From Undaria pinnatifida (taxonomy: Eukaryota; Sar; Phaeophyceae; Laminariales; Alariaceae): a DNA stretch of 64,000 nt. Below, piece by piece: positions 1-9,826 of this stretch. Each line of letters starts with the position of its first letter. Position 1 is the first letter of the stretch. The notes beneath the pieces are model-generated. The model was not told where the DNA came from, did not search any database, and saw nothing but the letters and a program-made list of their open reading frames with translations. Both the position numbers and the translations under genes were made by a program. The stretch is from NCBI GenBank assembly GCA_012845835.1, contig JABAKD010000010.1, forward strand, positions 11,298,973-11,362,972, read 5' to 3'.

Positions 1-97
1 GTTGTTATCAAGCCTCGTTTTCGGTGTTGACGTGGAGCCTGTCACCGCGTTCGAGCGCGCATCGCGCTCGCGTGCGTTCCTTGTTTCTGTTATGCAG

Positions 98-205
98 GGC
101 ATGACGCGGTTGAAAAACAGCAAAAAGCTCGACCCCGTGCGCTTGGGGATCAAGTGCAAGGACGATTACCACTTTTTTGTTATTATCAAACCTCGTTTTC
201 GGTGT
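98..205 (+). pseudogene. Decayed copy 1 of the UBE2Q catalytic exon
   Basis: After TATGCAG the sequence reads GMTRLKNSKKLDPVRLG then KCKDDY, clearly related to DMKRLKKDKSLDHVRLV and KFKDDY of the intact exon at 545. It then loses about four codons, keeps a PRF-like trace and hits TGA at 206-208 before the catalytic Cys segment. It belongs to a tandem duplication with a unit of about 180 bases beginning near base 1. As an exon it would truncate the enzyme. Confidence 0.7.
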
Positions 206-270
206 TGACGTGGAGCTTGTCACCGCGTTCGAGCGCGCATCGCGCTCGTGTGCGCTCCTTTTGTTATGCA

Positions 271-372
271 GGGCATGACGCGGTTGAAAAAAAGCGAGAA
301 GCTCGACCCCGTGCGCTTGGGGGATCAAGTGCAACGAAGACTGCCACTTCAGCCCCCGCTCCCTCCGTGCAC
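271..372 (+). pseudogene. Decayed copy 2 of the UBE2Q catalytic exon
   Basis: After TTATGCAG it reads GMTRLKKSEKLDPVRLG. An extra G in the run near 320 then shifts the frame relative to the intact exon. The nucleotide match continues through TTCAGCCCCCG (compare TTCAGTCCCCC in the intact exon) and fades near 372, before the Cys codon. It is the second unit of the ~180 base tandem duplication. Confidence 0.68.
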
Positions 373-544
373 ATTTACTGCGGTTTAACCACTTTTTTTT
401 GTCATTAAACATACCCCGCTTTTGTTGTCATTAAACAAGCTACTTTTATCGTTATTGGACAAATTTTCCTGTATTTACTTGAAGCCTTATCACGACGTGC
501 GAACGCGCATTGCGCTCGTGTGCGCTCCTTTTTTGTATATACAG

Positions 545-718
545 GACATGAAGCGGTTGAAGAAAGATAAGAGCCTCGACCACGTGCGCTTGGTGATGAA
601 GTTCAAGGACGACTACCCGTTCAGTCCCCCTTTCGTGCGCATCGTGTACCCGCGCTTCAAGCGGTCGACCGGCTACATCATCGATGGCGCCTTCTGCATG
701 GAACTCCTCACGAATCAG
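545..718 (+). CDS. UBE2Q-like exon carrying the active-site cysteine
   Basis: Bordered by an acceptor (TATATACAG before 545) and a donor (CAG|GTGCCT after 718). It is 58 codons, phase 0 at both ends, and reads DMKRLKKDKSLDHVRL through to CMELLTNQ. Two broken copies of the same exon precede it at 98-205 and 271-372. Confidence 0.87.
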
Positions 719-3700
719 GTGCCTAAAAAAATGCCCGCCGTTTTGGTTTGGTTTGGTTTGGTTTGGTTTTGCTTCGCTTCGTTCCGCTTCGTTTCGTTTC
801 GTTTCATGTTGGTGTGTTAGTACTTCTTCGGTCCGACCTTTTTCAAGCTCCCTTAACGAAAACGCCTCTTGAAGCGTGAGAGGTGTCCGGTAGGTCTGGC
901 AGGAGGAAGTCGGGAACGAGCGGGCGCAGGCCGCCACCGATGTAAGGTCCTTGTTCGGAAAAAGAGAGTGGTACTGTTTAAGGCAGCAGCGACGCAGCTC
1001 CAGCAGTGTGTGTGCCTTGCAAAGCCCGTGTGAGGGAAGGGAGTGCTGCTGTTTACAACAACAGCGACGGAGCTCTATGTAGCCGTGTGCTTGCTTTGCG
1101 AAGCCCATGTTGGGCAAGAGAATCCCGCTGTTTGCAGCAACAGCGATGCACCTCTAACAGTTTCATCCCGAGCAGCAGCAAACAACCGATGGCGCCGTAT
1201 CGCGGAATTCTAAAACGCAAAATCTTAACACAGTGGCATACCCACTTGTAAGACCACCTCGGGACAGGCCCTTTCAGTGGTCTTATTATCTCTATGTTTG
1301 GTCTTAATTGACTCCTTTGGGACCCGGTGGTGATGCAGACCAAAAAGATGACGAGCGTGGTATAACCAAGCGTCCAGGAAAAGCTTTATTGGAGACAACT
1401 CCGAGTATCGTCATGCCCACGCTTCGCCTCACAGCTGGCTTCCTGCGCTGCAGTTCGAACGAATGCGCTACACTATCAGCGCTTGGATTGCCTCATGTGG
1501 CCGATGCCGTAATCGGCAGTTTTTTTCAATAGGTTTCGTTTACTACTGCAAGAATGAACCGATACTAGTTCCAAGTAATTTGTTCTACAGGCCAATTAAG
1601 CCCGTTGTTACCTGGTCTTATCCACCTTGTAAGTCTTCAACCGGACTGTCCTAAAATTGGGTATGCCACCGTATTCATGTTTGCTAAGCAAGAGGGTAAC
1701 CACTGGCGCAAGCGGCCCTGAGCCGCTTAACCCCTTTAGAGCCCCAAAACCCCTTCCTATACTAATTCCAAATAATTTCCCCCCCAAAAACGGGTTTCCA
1801 GTTATATAGGCGTTGAACGCATGGCGCCCTAAAATTGACCTAAAATTGCGCTGAAAGTGCTCTCCTTATACTGCAGCCTTGGCACGGCTTCCGCGTGCAC
1901 GCTCTGGCTGGGCACCGCCCTTCCTCCAGGCGACCAGGTCGGCGTATGCATATGCGCGCGCCTTCAAGCTTGCTCATGCACGACTGTGAGACATACATGT
2001 ATATTACTGTGGTGGAGGACAGGGTACGTAGATACCGCCAATCTCCGACCACACATGGCAACCATGACGGCGCGTTAGCCATGTCTGTGGAATCTGCCAG
2101 CATTAATGAGTGTTCTTAATTGTTTGACGTTCGGCAGTATCAACCCCGAATGCAACGGGGAACCCCAGGGTCCTCTACGAGAACGGCCCAAGCTCCCTCA
2201 TATCAGTCTATGAAATACTCCCTCGCGTAAGGCGAGAGAGGTTTGTGACGGCGTCTCCTTGCCCCATGCACGGAAGAATCGGGTCTCGGCCTCGGCCAAC
2301 GCCCGTCCAAGACCAAGACAAGGCCGACTTCATCGGAGGAGGCGATCTTCATAATGATCTCATTGTCGACGATGACATCATTATGAGAGGTCACCTCCTT
2401 CGATTAAACCGTCTTTGTCTTGTTTGTTGGACGGGTGTTGACCGAGACTCACTTGTTCTTTAGTACATGTAGCAAGAAGGTGCCTTCATACAAGCCTCTC
2501 TCGCGTTAATCGAGGGGAGATTTTATGGATTGACATGAGGGAGCTTGCGCCGTTCTCGTAGAGGACCCTGGGTTCCCGGTTGCGTTCGAAGATGATATTG
2601 TCGAACGTCAACCATTGAGAAATATTCATTATTGATGGCAGATCTCATATAGATCCGGCGTTGGTGAACGCGTCTTCATAGTTTGGCATGTGTGATCGGA
2701 GATTGACGGACTCTACGTGTATCCCTGTCCTCCACATGCCGCCGCATTCTCCGGCGTGATTATTTTGGTCAAACTTTTGGGCGTACCCTGCACGGGCCTT
2801 CTTTTTTTTTTTTTGGCCATCGACTGACCGCCTTGCTCTCCTTTGCTCGGCCCTTCGTTTCCTGTGCCGTGCCGCCGTCTTAATTTTCTGGCCGCAGGGG
2901 TGGACACCAACAAACGATATCGAAAGCGTGGTTGTACAAATTCGCGCGCAGATGGTGGTGGGGAAAGCGCGGATCGACTTCGACGCGAACTCCGTAACGC
3001 AGGTTGAGCTAGCTCACTGTTGAAACAATTACAGCAGTAGGCCGCATGTGTGTGTGCTCATTTTCGTCCATTGCCGTAGTCGCGTGCCGCGGGGGGGGGG
3101 AGGGGTACTCAGTTTAGGCATGGCCGTAGTCGTATGACCATAGCCCCTCGCACCCCCCAACTATGCCGGGACGGAGCACGTCGGGTTTTCACCAACCAGG
3201 CAGGCGACATTGCTTGCACCAAGCCAAGCGCGAAGCGCCGTGAGGTGTCCAGCGAGTCGCATGAAAGGTGAACCTGCATCCTTCCAAGAACCGCTCGTAA
3301 GGGGAGGGGGTTTTAACAGAAGAGGCGTTCTGTGGTAGGAGTTAACGCGTGTTGTGACAGCGGTGGCACTTTTCGGCTGAACCTTTTTCTGAACGACTGG
3401 GTGTCATACAGTAGGGGTGCCACAGCACGGCGGTGGCGTGCCACAGCAGCATGACCGCCTTGTTCGAACCAGCCGTCTTCTGTTTTCTAAAAATTTTCTT
3501 CTAAACACGTCAGCTGCGAGTTGGATAAGTTTAGGGCCGATACTCGTCTCGGAAAAAGCTGCGTGATACACCGGCCGCTCGCTTGTCCTACGGATGCTGT
3601 GAGGGTGAACATCAACAGCATTTTTTTATTCGTTCCCGGTTATATGAGTGCAATTCCCCTGGTCGCGCCAAGCGATTTTTGACCACCTCATGAGTCATAT

Positions 3701-5621
3701 GTCGGGATACCGCCTTACTCAGACCGCCTTGTTGGAGGACCCATGCTTGTACTGTAAATGTAAAACCCAAGCCGTCGGATTTTTTTCGCGTTTTTTTGCT
3801 TCATTTTTGTTTCGCGAATATGTTTTCGTTGTATACCTATTATGATAGGGCATAAGATCGTTCCTATGATAGGGCATGAGATCGTTCGCCGGGTCCCGAA
3901 CGCTTCTTTCTTTTTTTTTTACCAAATCAGATTTTGGGTGAGAGGCGTAAGTGTATTTTCATCAAGCCGCCACCCTCGGAAGGGAAAAAAAAAAAAAAGA
4001 GCCGGTCCACCTCTCTGCCGTAGCGTGTGTCGGTAACACTTTCTTGCCTAAATATTCGTGACACAAAGGGGCGGCTCCTTAACGCTGTCACTGCTGGAAA
4101 CCTTTTCGGGTACAAATTTTCTTGAAGTTAATATAGGGTGGGATTTTGGGGCTCTAAAGGGGTTAGCGGCTCCGTAACGCCGTCACTACTGGAAACCTTT
4201 TTGGGCACAATTTACTTGAAGTTAATATAGGCAGGGATTTCGGGGCTCTGAAGGGGTTAGGGGTTTTAACCCCTTCACTACTGAAGAACTTTTTGGGGAC
4301 AATTTTACTTGAACTTAATATAGGGAGGGATTTTGGGACTCTAAAGGGGTTAGGGGCTATTATAACCCCTTTAGAGCCCCAAGAACCCTCCCTATACTTA
4401 TTCCAAGTAATTTCACCCCCCCAAAAAAATGGGTTTCCAGTTGCAAAGGCGTTAAGTGGGGAACTGCCCAACATTGTTGAATTGCCGCATGTATTTTTAA
4501 TGCATTAATATACTGTGGTTTTGTTCTCGAAGACGGTGAGATTATTCGTCGGGGTTTGCGCCCATCACAATTTTCTTAACTCCTAGTAGAGCTCCCAAAA
4601 CCCCTCCCTACACTAATTCCCGGGACTTTTTCCCCCCGAAACGGGTCTCCAGTTGTGAAAGGCGTTAAGGTCGGTGTTTGGTGTAAGAGCTATTCGAGTG
4701 AGGAGGGTCATAAGTTCTAGGTGCATACCGGTATCCCCCCCTCTACCGTAGCTTGCGTCTGAAGGCGATATCTGAGAGGGTATAATAAGAGAGACACGAG
4801 AGATGGAAGGCTTTTTGCGGACGGCAAAGGTTATGTGTATGTCGCGCTTGGGGCGCCCTAACGTATGAATGGCCGCATCTAAATGCTCTTCATTCTTGTT
4901 TTCTTTTTTTGTGGGTGTGTTTAGTTTGTTTGTTTTTGTGGTCGCGGCTTAAAAGCGGTAGGCGTTGCGCGGCGTTTTTTTTTTTTGTTACATTTTTTGC
5001 CTCGTGCTGCCATTTTTCCGCCGAAAAAGGCCGATACCCGCTTTTTTTTCTTGTCGTTTATTCTGTCTGCTTTCCACTTACCTGTCCCCGTTCCCCTTGT
5101 ATGGCCCCTTTACCCTCCTCTGTCCCTTTTCCACTTGTATGCCCCCTTTGGCCTTATCTGTTTGCTTTCCCCTTATCTGTCTGCTTTCGCCTTAACCTCT
5201 TTAGAGCCCCAAAGTCCCTTTTTATACTAATTCCAAGTGATTTTTACCCAAAAACGGGTTTCCAGTTGTAAAGGCGTTAACTGTCCGCTTTCCCCCTGTG
5301 TGTCCCCTTTCACCTCACCTGTCCCATTTCACCTTATCTGTCTGTTTTCCCCTCATGCGTCCCCTTTCCCCGTGTCTGCCCCCTTTTCCCTTTATCTATT
5401 GTTCCTTTTCCCCTTGTCTGCCCCCTTTTCCCGTTATCTATTGGTCCATTTCCCCTTATCCGACCCTTGTTCCCTTTGTCTGCCCCCTTTCCCATTGTTG
5501 GTATCGCCCTATCCCACTGCCCTTTTTTTTTCTCTCGTCTCAGCCTTACTCGGAAGACCGCGCGAAGGCTGCCTTCAAAAGCGCGGCGAAGATTCACAAG
5601 TGGGCTATCTCGGATCCGTAG
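545..5621 (+). CDS. UBE2Q-like ubiquitin-conjugating enzyme E2, 3' part (three exons; 5' end outside window)
   Basis: E2 enzymes carry ubiquitin as a thioester on an active-site Cys and pass it, usually with an E3, to target lysines. The exons join as 545-718, 2898-3002 and 5544-5621, all in phase 0, giving 118 C-terminal residues and a TAG stop. The first exon shows the UBE2Q signature DDYPFSPPFVRIVYPRF and then GAFCMELLTNQ, whose Cys is the family's catalytic residue. The second exon gives GWTPTNDIESVVVQIR and GKARIDF, matching the conserved family segment after the Cys. The last gives EDRAKAAFKSAAKIHKWA, matching the closing helix of the family. No HPN tripeptide is visible before the Cys, as I recall for UBE2Q proteins. 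The N-terminal region must lie left of base 1. Confidence in the family is high because three separate exons match in order. Confidence 0.87.
1726..1815 (+). repeat. ~95 base dispersed repeat (CCCTTTAGAGCCCC family)
   Basis: Reads TTAACCCCTTTAGAGCCCC, then CCTATACTAATTCCAA, then an oligo-C/A block, ACGGGTTTCCAGTTAT and AGGCGTT. The same order of blocks recurs at about 4075-4450, 4570-4675, 5192-5281, 30898-30990, 50502-50596 and 59574-59730. Confidence 0.7.
2009..2735. repeat. Long near-symmetric foldback (inverted repeat) element
   Basis: The two halves are imperfect reverse complements over almost their whole length, about 360 bases per arm, centred near 2371 (ATTGTCGACGAT). Matching pairs include GGTGGAGGACAGGG at 2011 with CCCTGTCCTCCAC at 2722, GGGTCCTCTACGAGAACGG at 2169 with CCGTTCTCGTAGAGGACCC at 2551, and CGAGAGAGG near 2231 with CCTCTCTCG near 2493. 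It lies in the intron between the catalytic E2 exon and the next one and ends about 160 bases before that exon. It has no transposase or long ORF. A foldback transposon or a long-hairpin RNA source are both possible. Confidence 0.75.
2898..3002 (+). CDS. UBE2Q-like exon following the catalytic cysteine
   Basis: Acceptor GGCCGCAG before 2898 and donor CAG|GTTGAG after 3002. It is 35 codons, phase 0 at both ends, reading GWTPTNDIESVVVQIRA then GKARIDFDANSVTQ. The Gly-Trp start directly follows the LLTNQ end of the previous exon, as in UBE2Q proteins. Confidence 0.85.
3117..3306 (+). repeat. SINE-like repeat, GGCATGGCCGTAGTC family
   Basis: About 190 bases: GCATGGCCGTAGTC, ACCATAG, TGCCGGGACGGAGCA, GTCGGGTTTTCACC, CAGGCAGGC, AAGCGCGAAGCGCCG, GCGAGTCGCATGAA in fixed order. 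Related copies lie at 6728, 14178 (reverse), 15231, 19088, 37078 (reverse) and 50048 (reverse). Several follow a G run, as this copy does at 3089-3104. Confidence 0.7.
4075..4455. repeat. Cluster of CCCTTTAGAGCCCC-family repeats, with a hairpin
   Basis: Three reverse-orientation copies start near 4078, 4172 and 4275. The last is followed head-to-head by a plus copy at 4359-4453. The final pair forms a hairpin with arms of about 90 bases centred near 4357 (GGGGCTATTATAACCCC). It lies in the last intron of the E2 gene. Confidence 0.65.
5070..5540 (+). repeat. Pyrimidine-rich degenerate tandem tract
   Basis: Repeated blocks of the type CCCCTTGTCTGCCCCCTTTTCCC recur about every 34 bases. The long ORFs through this tract are simple translations of the repeat. 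The tract leads directly into the acceptor of the last E2 exon and supplies its polypyrimidine stretch. Confidence 0.55.
5192..5281 (+). repeat. CCCTTTAGAGCCCC-family repeat copy
   Basis: Contains CTCTTTAGAGCCCCAAAG, TATACTAATTCCAAGTGAT and ACGGGTTTCCAGTTGTAAA in the family order, upstream of the last E2 exon. Confidence 0.65.
5544..5621 (+). CDS. UBE2Q-like terminal exon with stop codon
   Basis: The acceptor is a long pyrimidine tract ending TCTCAG before 5544. The exon has 26 codons including TAG and reads PYSEDRAKAAFKSAAKI then HKWAISDP. It matches the C-terminal helix of the E2 family in position and character. The tail is shorter than in animal UBE2Q proteins. Confidence 0.8.
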   Translation, partial: PYSEDRAKAAFKSAAKIHKWAISDP

Positions 5622-6727
5622 CAGAATGGCCGTCGCTTTCGTACATACGATATATAATATATATATATTCGACCTGACAGTCGATCGTGGTAGACTGGAC
5701 TGTCGGCCTGGTACGACCCAACGCACTCGATCGTAGCAGGCGGGCGTTTTTTTTTGTATGAACGACCCGATGCAAATCGGTCGGTAGTAGAATGTCGGCC
5801 TGGCACGACCTAAATGTCGACCCTAATAGTGGAATGGCGCTTTGGTATATACGACCTGGCGCAATCGGTTTGTAGCAGGGACGGCGCTTTGGTGTATACG
5901 GCCTGACGCCATCGACCGATCGATCGCTTTTTTTTTTAGTTCCTGCCCGTTTTTACCGAACCGTGTGAAAGCGTGAGCACGTACGATAGCCCCCCCGCGC
6001 CCCGCCCCCCCCCTGCTTCCCCCCCCCCGCCCCCCGCGCGCACGCACGCCTTCCCCAGCCCGGGCGGCCACGCTATTGGTGGGGGTTTTGCTTTCCTTGT
6101 CTGCGGTCTTATCGTGCAAACACGCAACATTACGCACACCTCGGGGGTGGGGAATTCCTGGGCTCGGTTTTAATCCCCCCACACGGAGGGCACACAGAAC
6201 GAAAACGGCATGCTTTGGAAATAATTCGCCGGCATGTTTTCGTAGGCGCGCCGCTTTGCGTTTTTTTTCACTATTATCCCCGTTTGTCGAGTACATGCAA
6301 CCTGGGTTTTTTTTCGCACCCAAGGGGAGGGTGTGTTATATTTTGCGTGTTATTCGTACGAGTAAGCGGGCGCCCTGCGAAGGGGGGGGGAGATGTTGAA
6401 TTGCCGTATAAATGGCGGCATGTAGGGGGTTGTTTTTTGCTCGTGATTTGGTTTTTGAAAACAATGCGTCACAAAAGAACCCGCCGCACGTATGGCATAC
6501 GTAGCATTGCTGTTCGTAGTGGTTTCTTGTTTGGCGCTCGGCGTTTGACCGGCTGGTGTCGTATTATATGTAGGCCCCGTTTTTTGGTGCGTCGGTGGCG
6601 TTTTTTTTTGTTGGTGCCGTATAGAAAGAGCGATCAATCTTGTGAGCCTCAATGCCGGTTTTGCGTGGGGGGAGGGGGTGTAGAGGAGGGGGAGGGGGAG
6701 GTTGGGAGGGGGGGGGTTAATCGTTGT

Positions 6728-6806
6728 CATGCATGGCCGTAGTCTTTCAGACCATAGACCCGCACACCCCCGCAATGCCGGGACGGAGCATGCCGGGTTT
6801 CACCGT
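6728..6806 (+). repeat. Truncated SINE-like repeat, GGCATGGCCGTAGTC family
   Basis: Carries the first ~80 bases of the family (GCATGGCCGTAGTC to CGGGTTTCACC) and then runs into a G tract, so the 3' half is missing. Confidence 0.6.
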
Positions 6807-7962
6807 GGGGGGAGGGGGGGGGGGGGGGGGGGGTTCTTTGTGCGGGGGGGGGGGAGGGAGCGGTGTCCACTTTGCCGCTATAAAATGACGTACATATGAC
6901 AACCCTGCGTGGAATGCAAGAGAAAAATCAAAGGCACCGGCATTTTAAAAGCTTCGCTGGAAAGAGACAGAAACGGGGGAGCTGGGCCTGGGTTAGATTT
7001 GACTTGTCGTTGTGGTAAAGGGAGGCAAAAATACGCGCACGGAAACACACCATCCGTCGCGAGGGAAAATGCGTGTTGAAAAAACGTAAAATCGTCGTGG
7101 GGAAATTGCGTGTTGAACATATTTTAGCACGTGTTGGGGCGCATGCTGCATGTTTTTTTGTTTGTACGGAGAGTTCTAGGGCTTCGGCGGTGACGCCGCA
7201 GGCTGTCCTCTCATGTGTCAAGTCGTGCCCCTGCGTATATAGAAAAACCACCGCGATATGGCTCGACCCTTCACGCATCCTGCGCTTTGTTTTCACGTGG
7301 TGTGTAGTGTGTGATATTGGCGTCGTGTGAGACGTCCACCGCTGAAGCACGTTTTTTTTGGGGGGGGCGTCGGTTTCCCTGTTTTCTTTCCCTGTCCCCA
7401 AGGAATGAGAGGGCGTGCTTGGTAGGGCGTGGACTCCGTGTTTTTTTACCTCTCCCCAAAGAGAAATGAGTGCTCGGTGGCCGCTCTAGGACGTGGACTC
7501 CGTTTTTTTTCCCTTTCTCCAAAGGAAAAATAGTCGTAGCGACCCCTCTGCCGTCGCGTTTGCGTGCGCTAACTCCATTGAGCAGGGGGGCGTTTGTCGT
7601 GCTACCCTTCTTTGTAGGTGTCTTATGATGATGTTACCCCGAGGGGAAAAAATCGCAGCGGAGTAGTTCAATTGCGCGCGCGCGTGCGTGTGGCTGGCTG
7701 GGTGGCTGGCTGGCTGGCTGGCTGGCTGCCACGAGCGTTCTTATTCGTGCAGCCAGCCTCTGTGGGTTAGCTCGCGGCAAGCCTTCCCTACTGCGATTTG
7801 TGCCGCGCCCCTACCCCCCCCCGCCGCCCCCCAAGTGTTGTTGTTCTTATTAATGTTTTTTTCAGGTTAACCACTTAGAAACCGCGCGTACGTTCTTGGC
7901 GTTTTTTTGCCACAAATGCTTTGTTATGTCGTAGTGGGGAATTTCATTTTTTTCAATGTCTC

Positions 7963-8165
7963 TCAAAGGGTGAACTCATCAACGTACAATTGGGGGGGGG
8001 GCGCTCCCAGTAGTGCTGGTTGAGTAGTGTCACCACCGAATATAGTGCCGGTTTTATCGCTTGGCGCGACTGGAACGACTGGAACTCTATAGTAACCCTG
8101 ATTCCGGTAGTGCCGGGGTACCCTGGACAGTGCCGGTGTATTGGGCTGGTACATGCCGGTGTTAT
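7963..8165 (-). repeat. Dispersed element sharing sequence with the 20.1 kb tandem array flank
   Basis: On the minus strand it contains CGCGCCAAGCGATAAAACC and GGCACTAT. The plus strand at 20080-20110 has GTCAAGCGATTTTACCGGCACTAT-like sequence. Scattered GTGCCGG units occur here but are not expanded into a regular array. Confidence 0.5.
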
Positions 8166-9239
8166 TGCGAGCCTTTTCCTACTGTTGTAGTCGAGTTATG
8201 GGCGTTGGAGGTGGGCGCGTTTTTGGGACATTTTCGCTTGGGGGGGCAGACGTAGGTTGTGTACGGCGTCGATCGCGGGAAGGGGCGGCGGCACGGCAAC
8301 TTAAAATAGGGGAGAGGGGGGAGGAGGAAGAAGGCGGGGGAGGGAGGAAGGGAGGGAGTGCTGTGCATGTGTTGGTCGTTTTTTTTCCCTGTATTGGTGT
8401 ATTTTACTTGTGGGGAGCATCTTGTTTTGAAAGTTTATCTGGAGGATGGATGGATGGATAGATGTGCGGATGGCTTGCCTGCCCCTGGTCCTTGCTGCGC
8501 GGGCGGACCGCATGTGTCGAGAGCACCTGGTCGTCGTGTATTGCATTAACACACGTGAGTGTTGAGATTGTTGTGCAATGTGTTTTTATTACTCGGACAG
8601 AAAATACCGCCGACCTGCGTTTATGCGCGGGCTCCATATCGTGTGCGTGCAGGCCCTGCCGTCACGCCTCTTCACGGGTGTGTGGAGTTGCGGGTGGCGC
8701 GCGAGAGCTATTGCTCTGCGCATGCTTCGCGCAGCGTACGATGTTATACCCCTCCGTCTCATCTTCATATTTGGCAATCGCCTTAGCTCCGACCGTAGGT
8801 GCTCCACGGCGAAGGCATGGCCGTAGTATCACTCTGTTTCTCTCATTGTTGTCGATCTGGGTTAATCTATTGTACCGAGCCGGACGTCCAATGGTGCTGA
8901 CCCCGGGCTCCTGCTGAGTGCAGGGAAGTTGTATTGTGCTCGCTGCGACGCAAAGACACGATACGTCCGCCGCGACGCGACCACGCGCTGAGCGACGCGT
9001 GTGTGCGTGCGTGATCAGGGGGATTCATGTCGCAGACCTCGCTGGGCTCACGCTCGTTTTTTTTTGCTTTATGGGGGGTCAGATTGTACGCGTTGTTTTC
9101 ACTTGGAGACACACCACCTCGCAAGTCGGATGCACGGCCGGCCATCCAACTCCAAAATATATGCAGGTTTTACGTATGGTGCAAGCAGTGTCCCTTAAAC
9201 TAACTGCTGCCAAACATCAGACGCGTGCTGCATTTTTTC

Positions 9240-9370
9240 CCCGAATAGACAAGAAGAGGATACTGCTGATGCCGCAACTATCACCACCACCACCGCTTCC
9301 ATCAGCACCAGCACCACCGGCGAACGAGGAAGAGCAAGCGCGACATCCCGCTTGTGCGGACTGTGATTAG
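9240..9370 (-). repeat. Diverged duplicate of the 3' end of the coiled-coil gene
   Basis: On the plus strand, AGACAAGAAGAGG, a CACCAC run, CGAACGAGGAAGAGCAAGC and CCCGCTTGTGCGGACTGTG parallel AGACAAGAGGGCA, a longer CAC run, TTAACGAGGAGTAGGC and CCCGCTTGTGCGGACTGTGG at 9630-9725. The unit is about 110 bases, offset about 360. Confidence 0.6.
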
Positions 9371-9684
9371 AGTCAGGCCTCTTACAACGTGAGCTAGATC
9401 GCCAGGGTACCGTATATTTTTAGTTCTCGTTTTATGTTTTGGCGGAACCTAGATGGTGGTCGAGTTACAGTCGATAATGTAGTGCGGAGTGGTGATCCTT
9501 AACGTCGCGCAAGGGGCACTGTCACCCAGCGTGCATATGGTAAGGCGGTTAACCCTAAATATGGCCCTAACCTAAACCCTATCAAACTTGCATCAACCGC
9601 GATCGGGAAGCCGGCGCCCTTCTCGTGCAGACAAGAGGGCACCGCCGCTGCCGAGGCCGCCACCACCACCACCACCACCACCCG

Positions 9685-9826
9685 TTAACGAGGAGTAGGC
9701 GCGACAGCCCGCTTGTGCGGACTGTGGTCGTCGCCTGGCCCTCGCCGCGTGGGCGGCGGCGGCCCCCGATCCGTGACGAGCCCCTTGGCGATTTCTTCGC
9801 GTCGACGCGTGATGATCTCGCGCCTG
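9685..9826 (-). CDS. Coiled-coil gene, tentative terminal exon
   Basis: Acceptor GAGAGGCAG; the first base completes the codon left by the donor at 11858. It reads RREIITRRREEIAKGLV then a Pro/Arg/Lys tail, and TAA at 9687-9685. The phase fits and the basic helix suits the protein, but the acceptor lacks a good pyrimidine tract. The alternative is a stop at 11854. Confidence 0.42.

Larger units (their letters stand above)
5622..9684. other. Intergenic region between convergent genes
   Basis: Lies between the E2 stop and the tentative 3' end of the coiled-coil gene. It holds G/C runs (6797-6855, 6000-6030), GGCT microsatellite (7689-7727), GGAT repeats near 8445, one truncated SINE-like copy, and a segment at 8010-8160 homologous to the flank of the 20.1 kb tandem array. 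ORFs here show no domain and no exon-like borders I can defend. Confidence 0.5.

Noticed and set aside
5237-5677. 146-codon ORF rich in Pro/Phe/Ser
   Set aside because: It reads through the pyrimidine tandem tract and across a clear acceptor, and the real coding frame from 5544 is different.
5823-6323. 166-codon minus-strand ORF
   Set aside because: Gly/Arg-rich middle comes from a C-rich low-complexity stretch, there are no exon borders and no recognisable domain.
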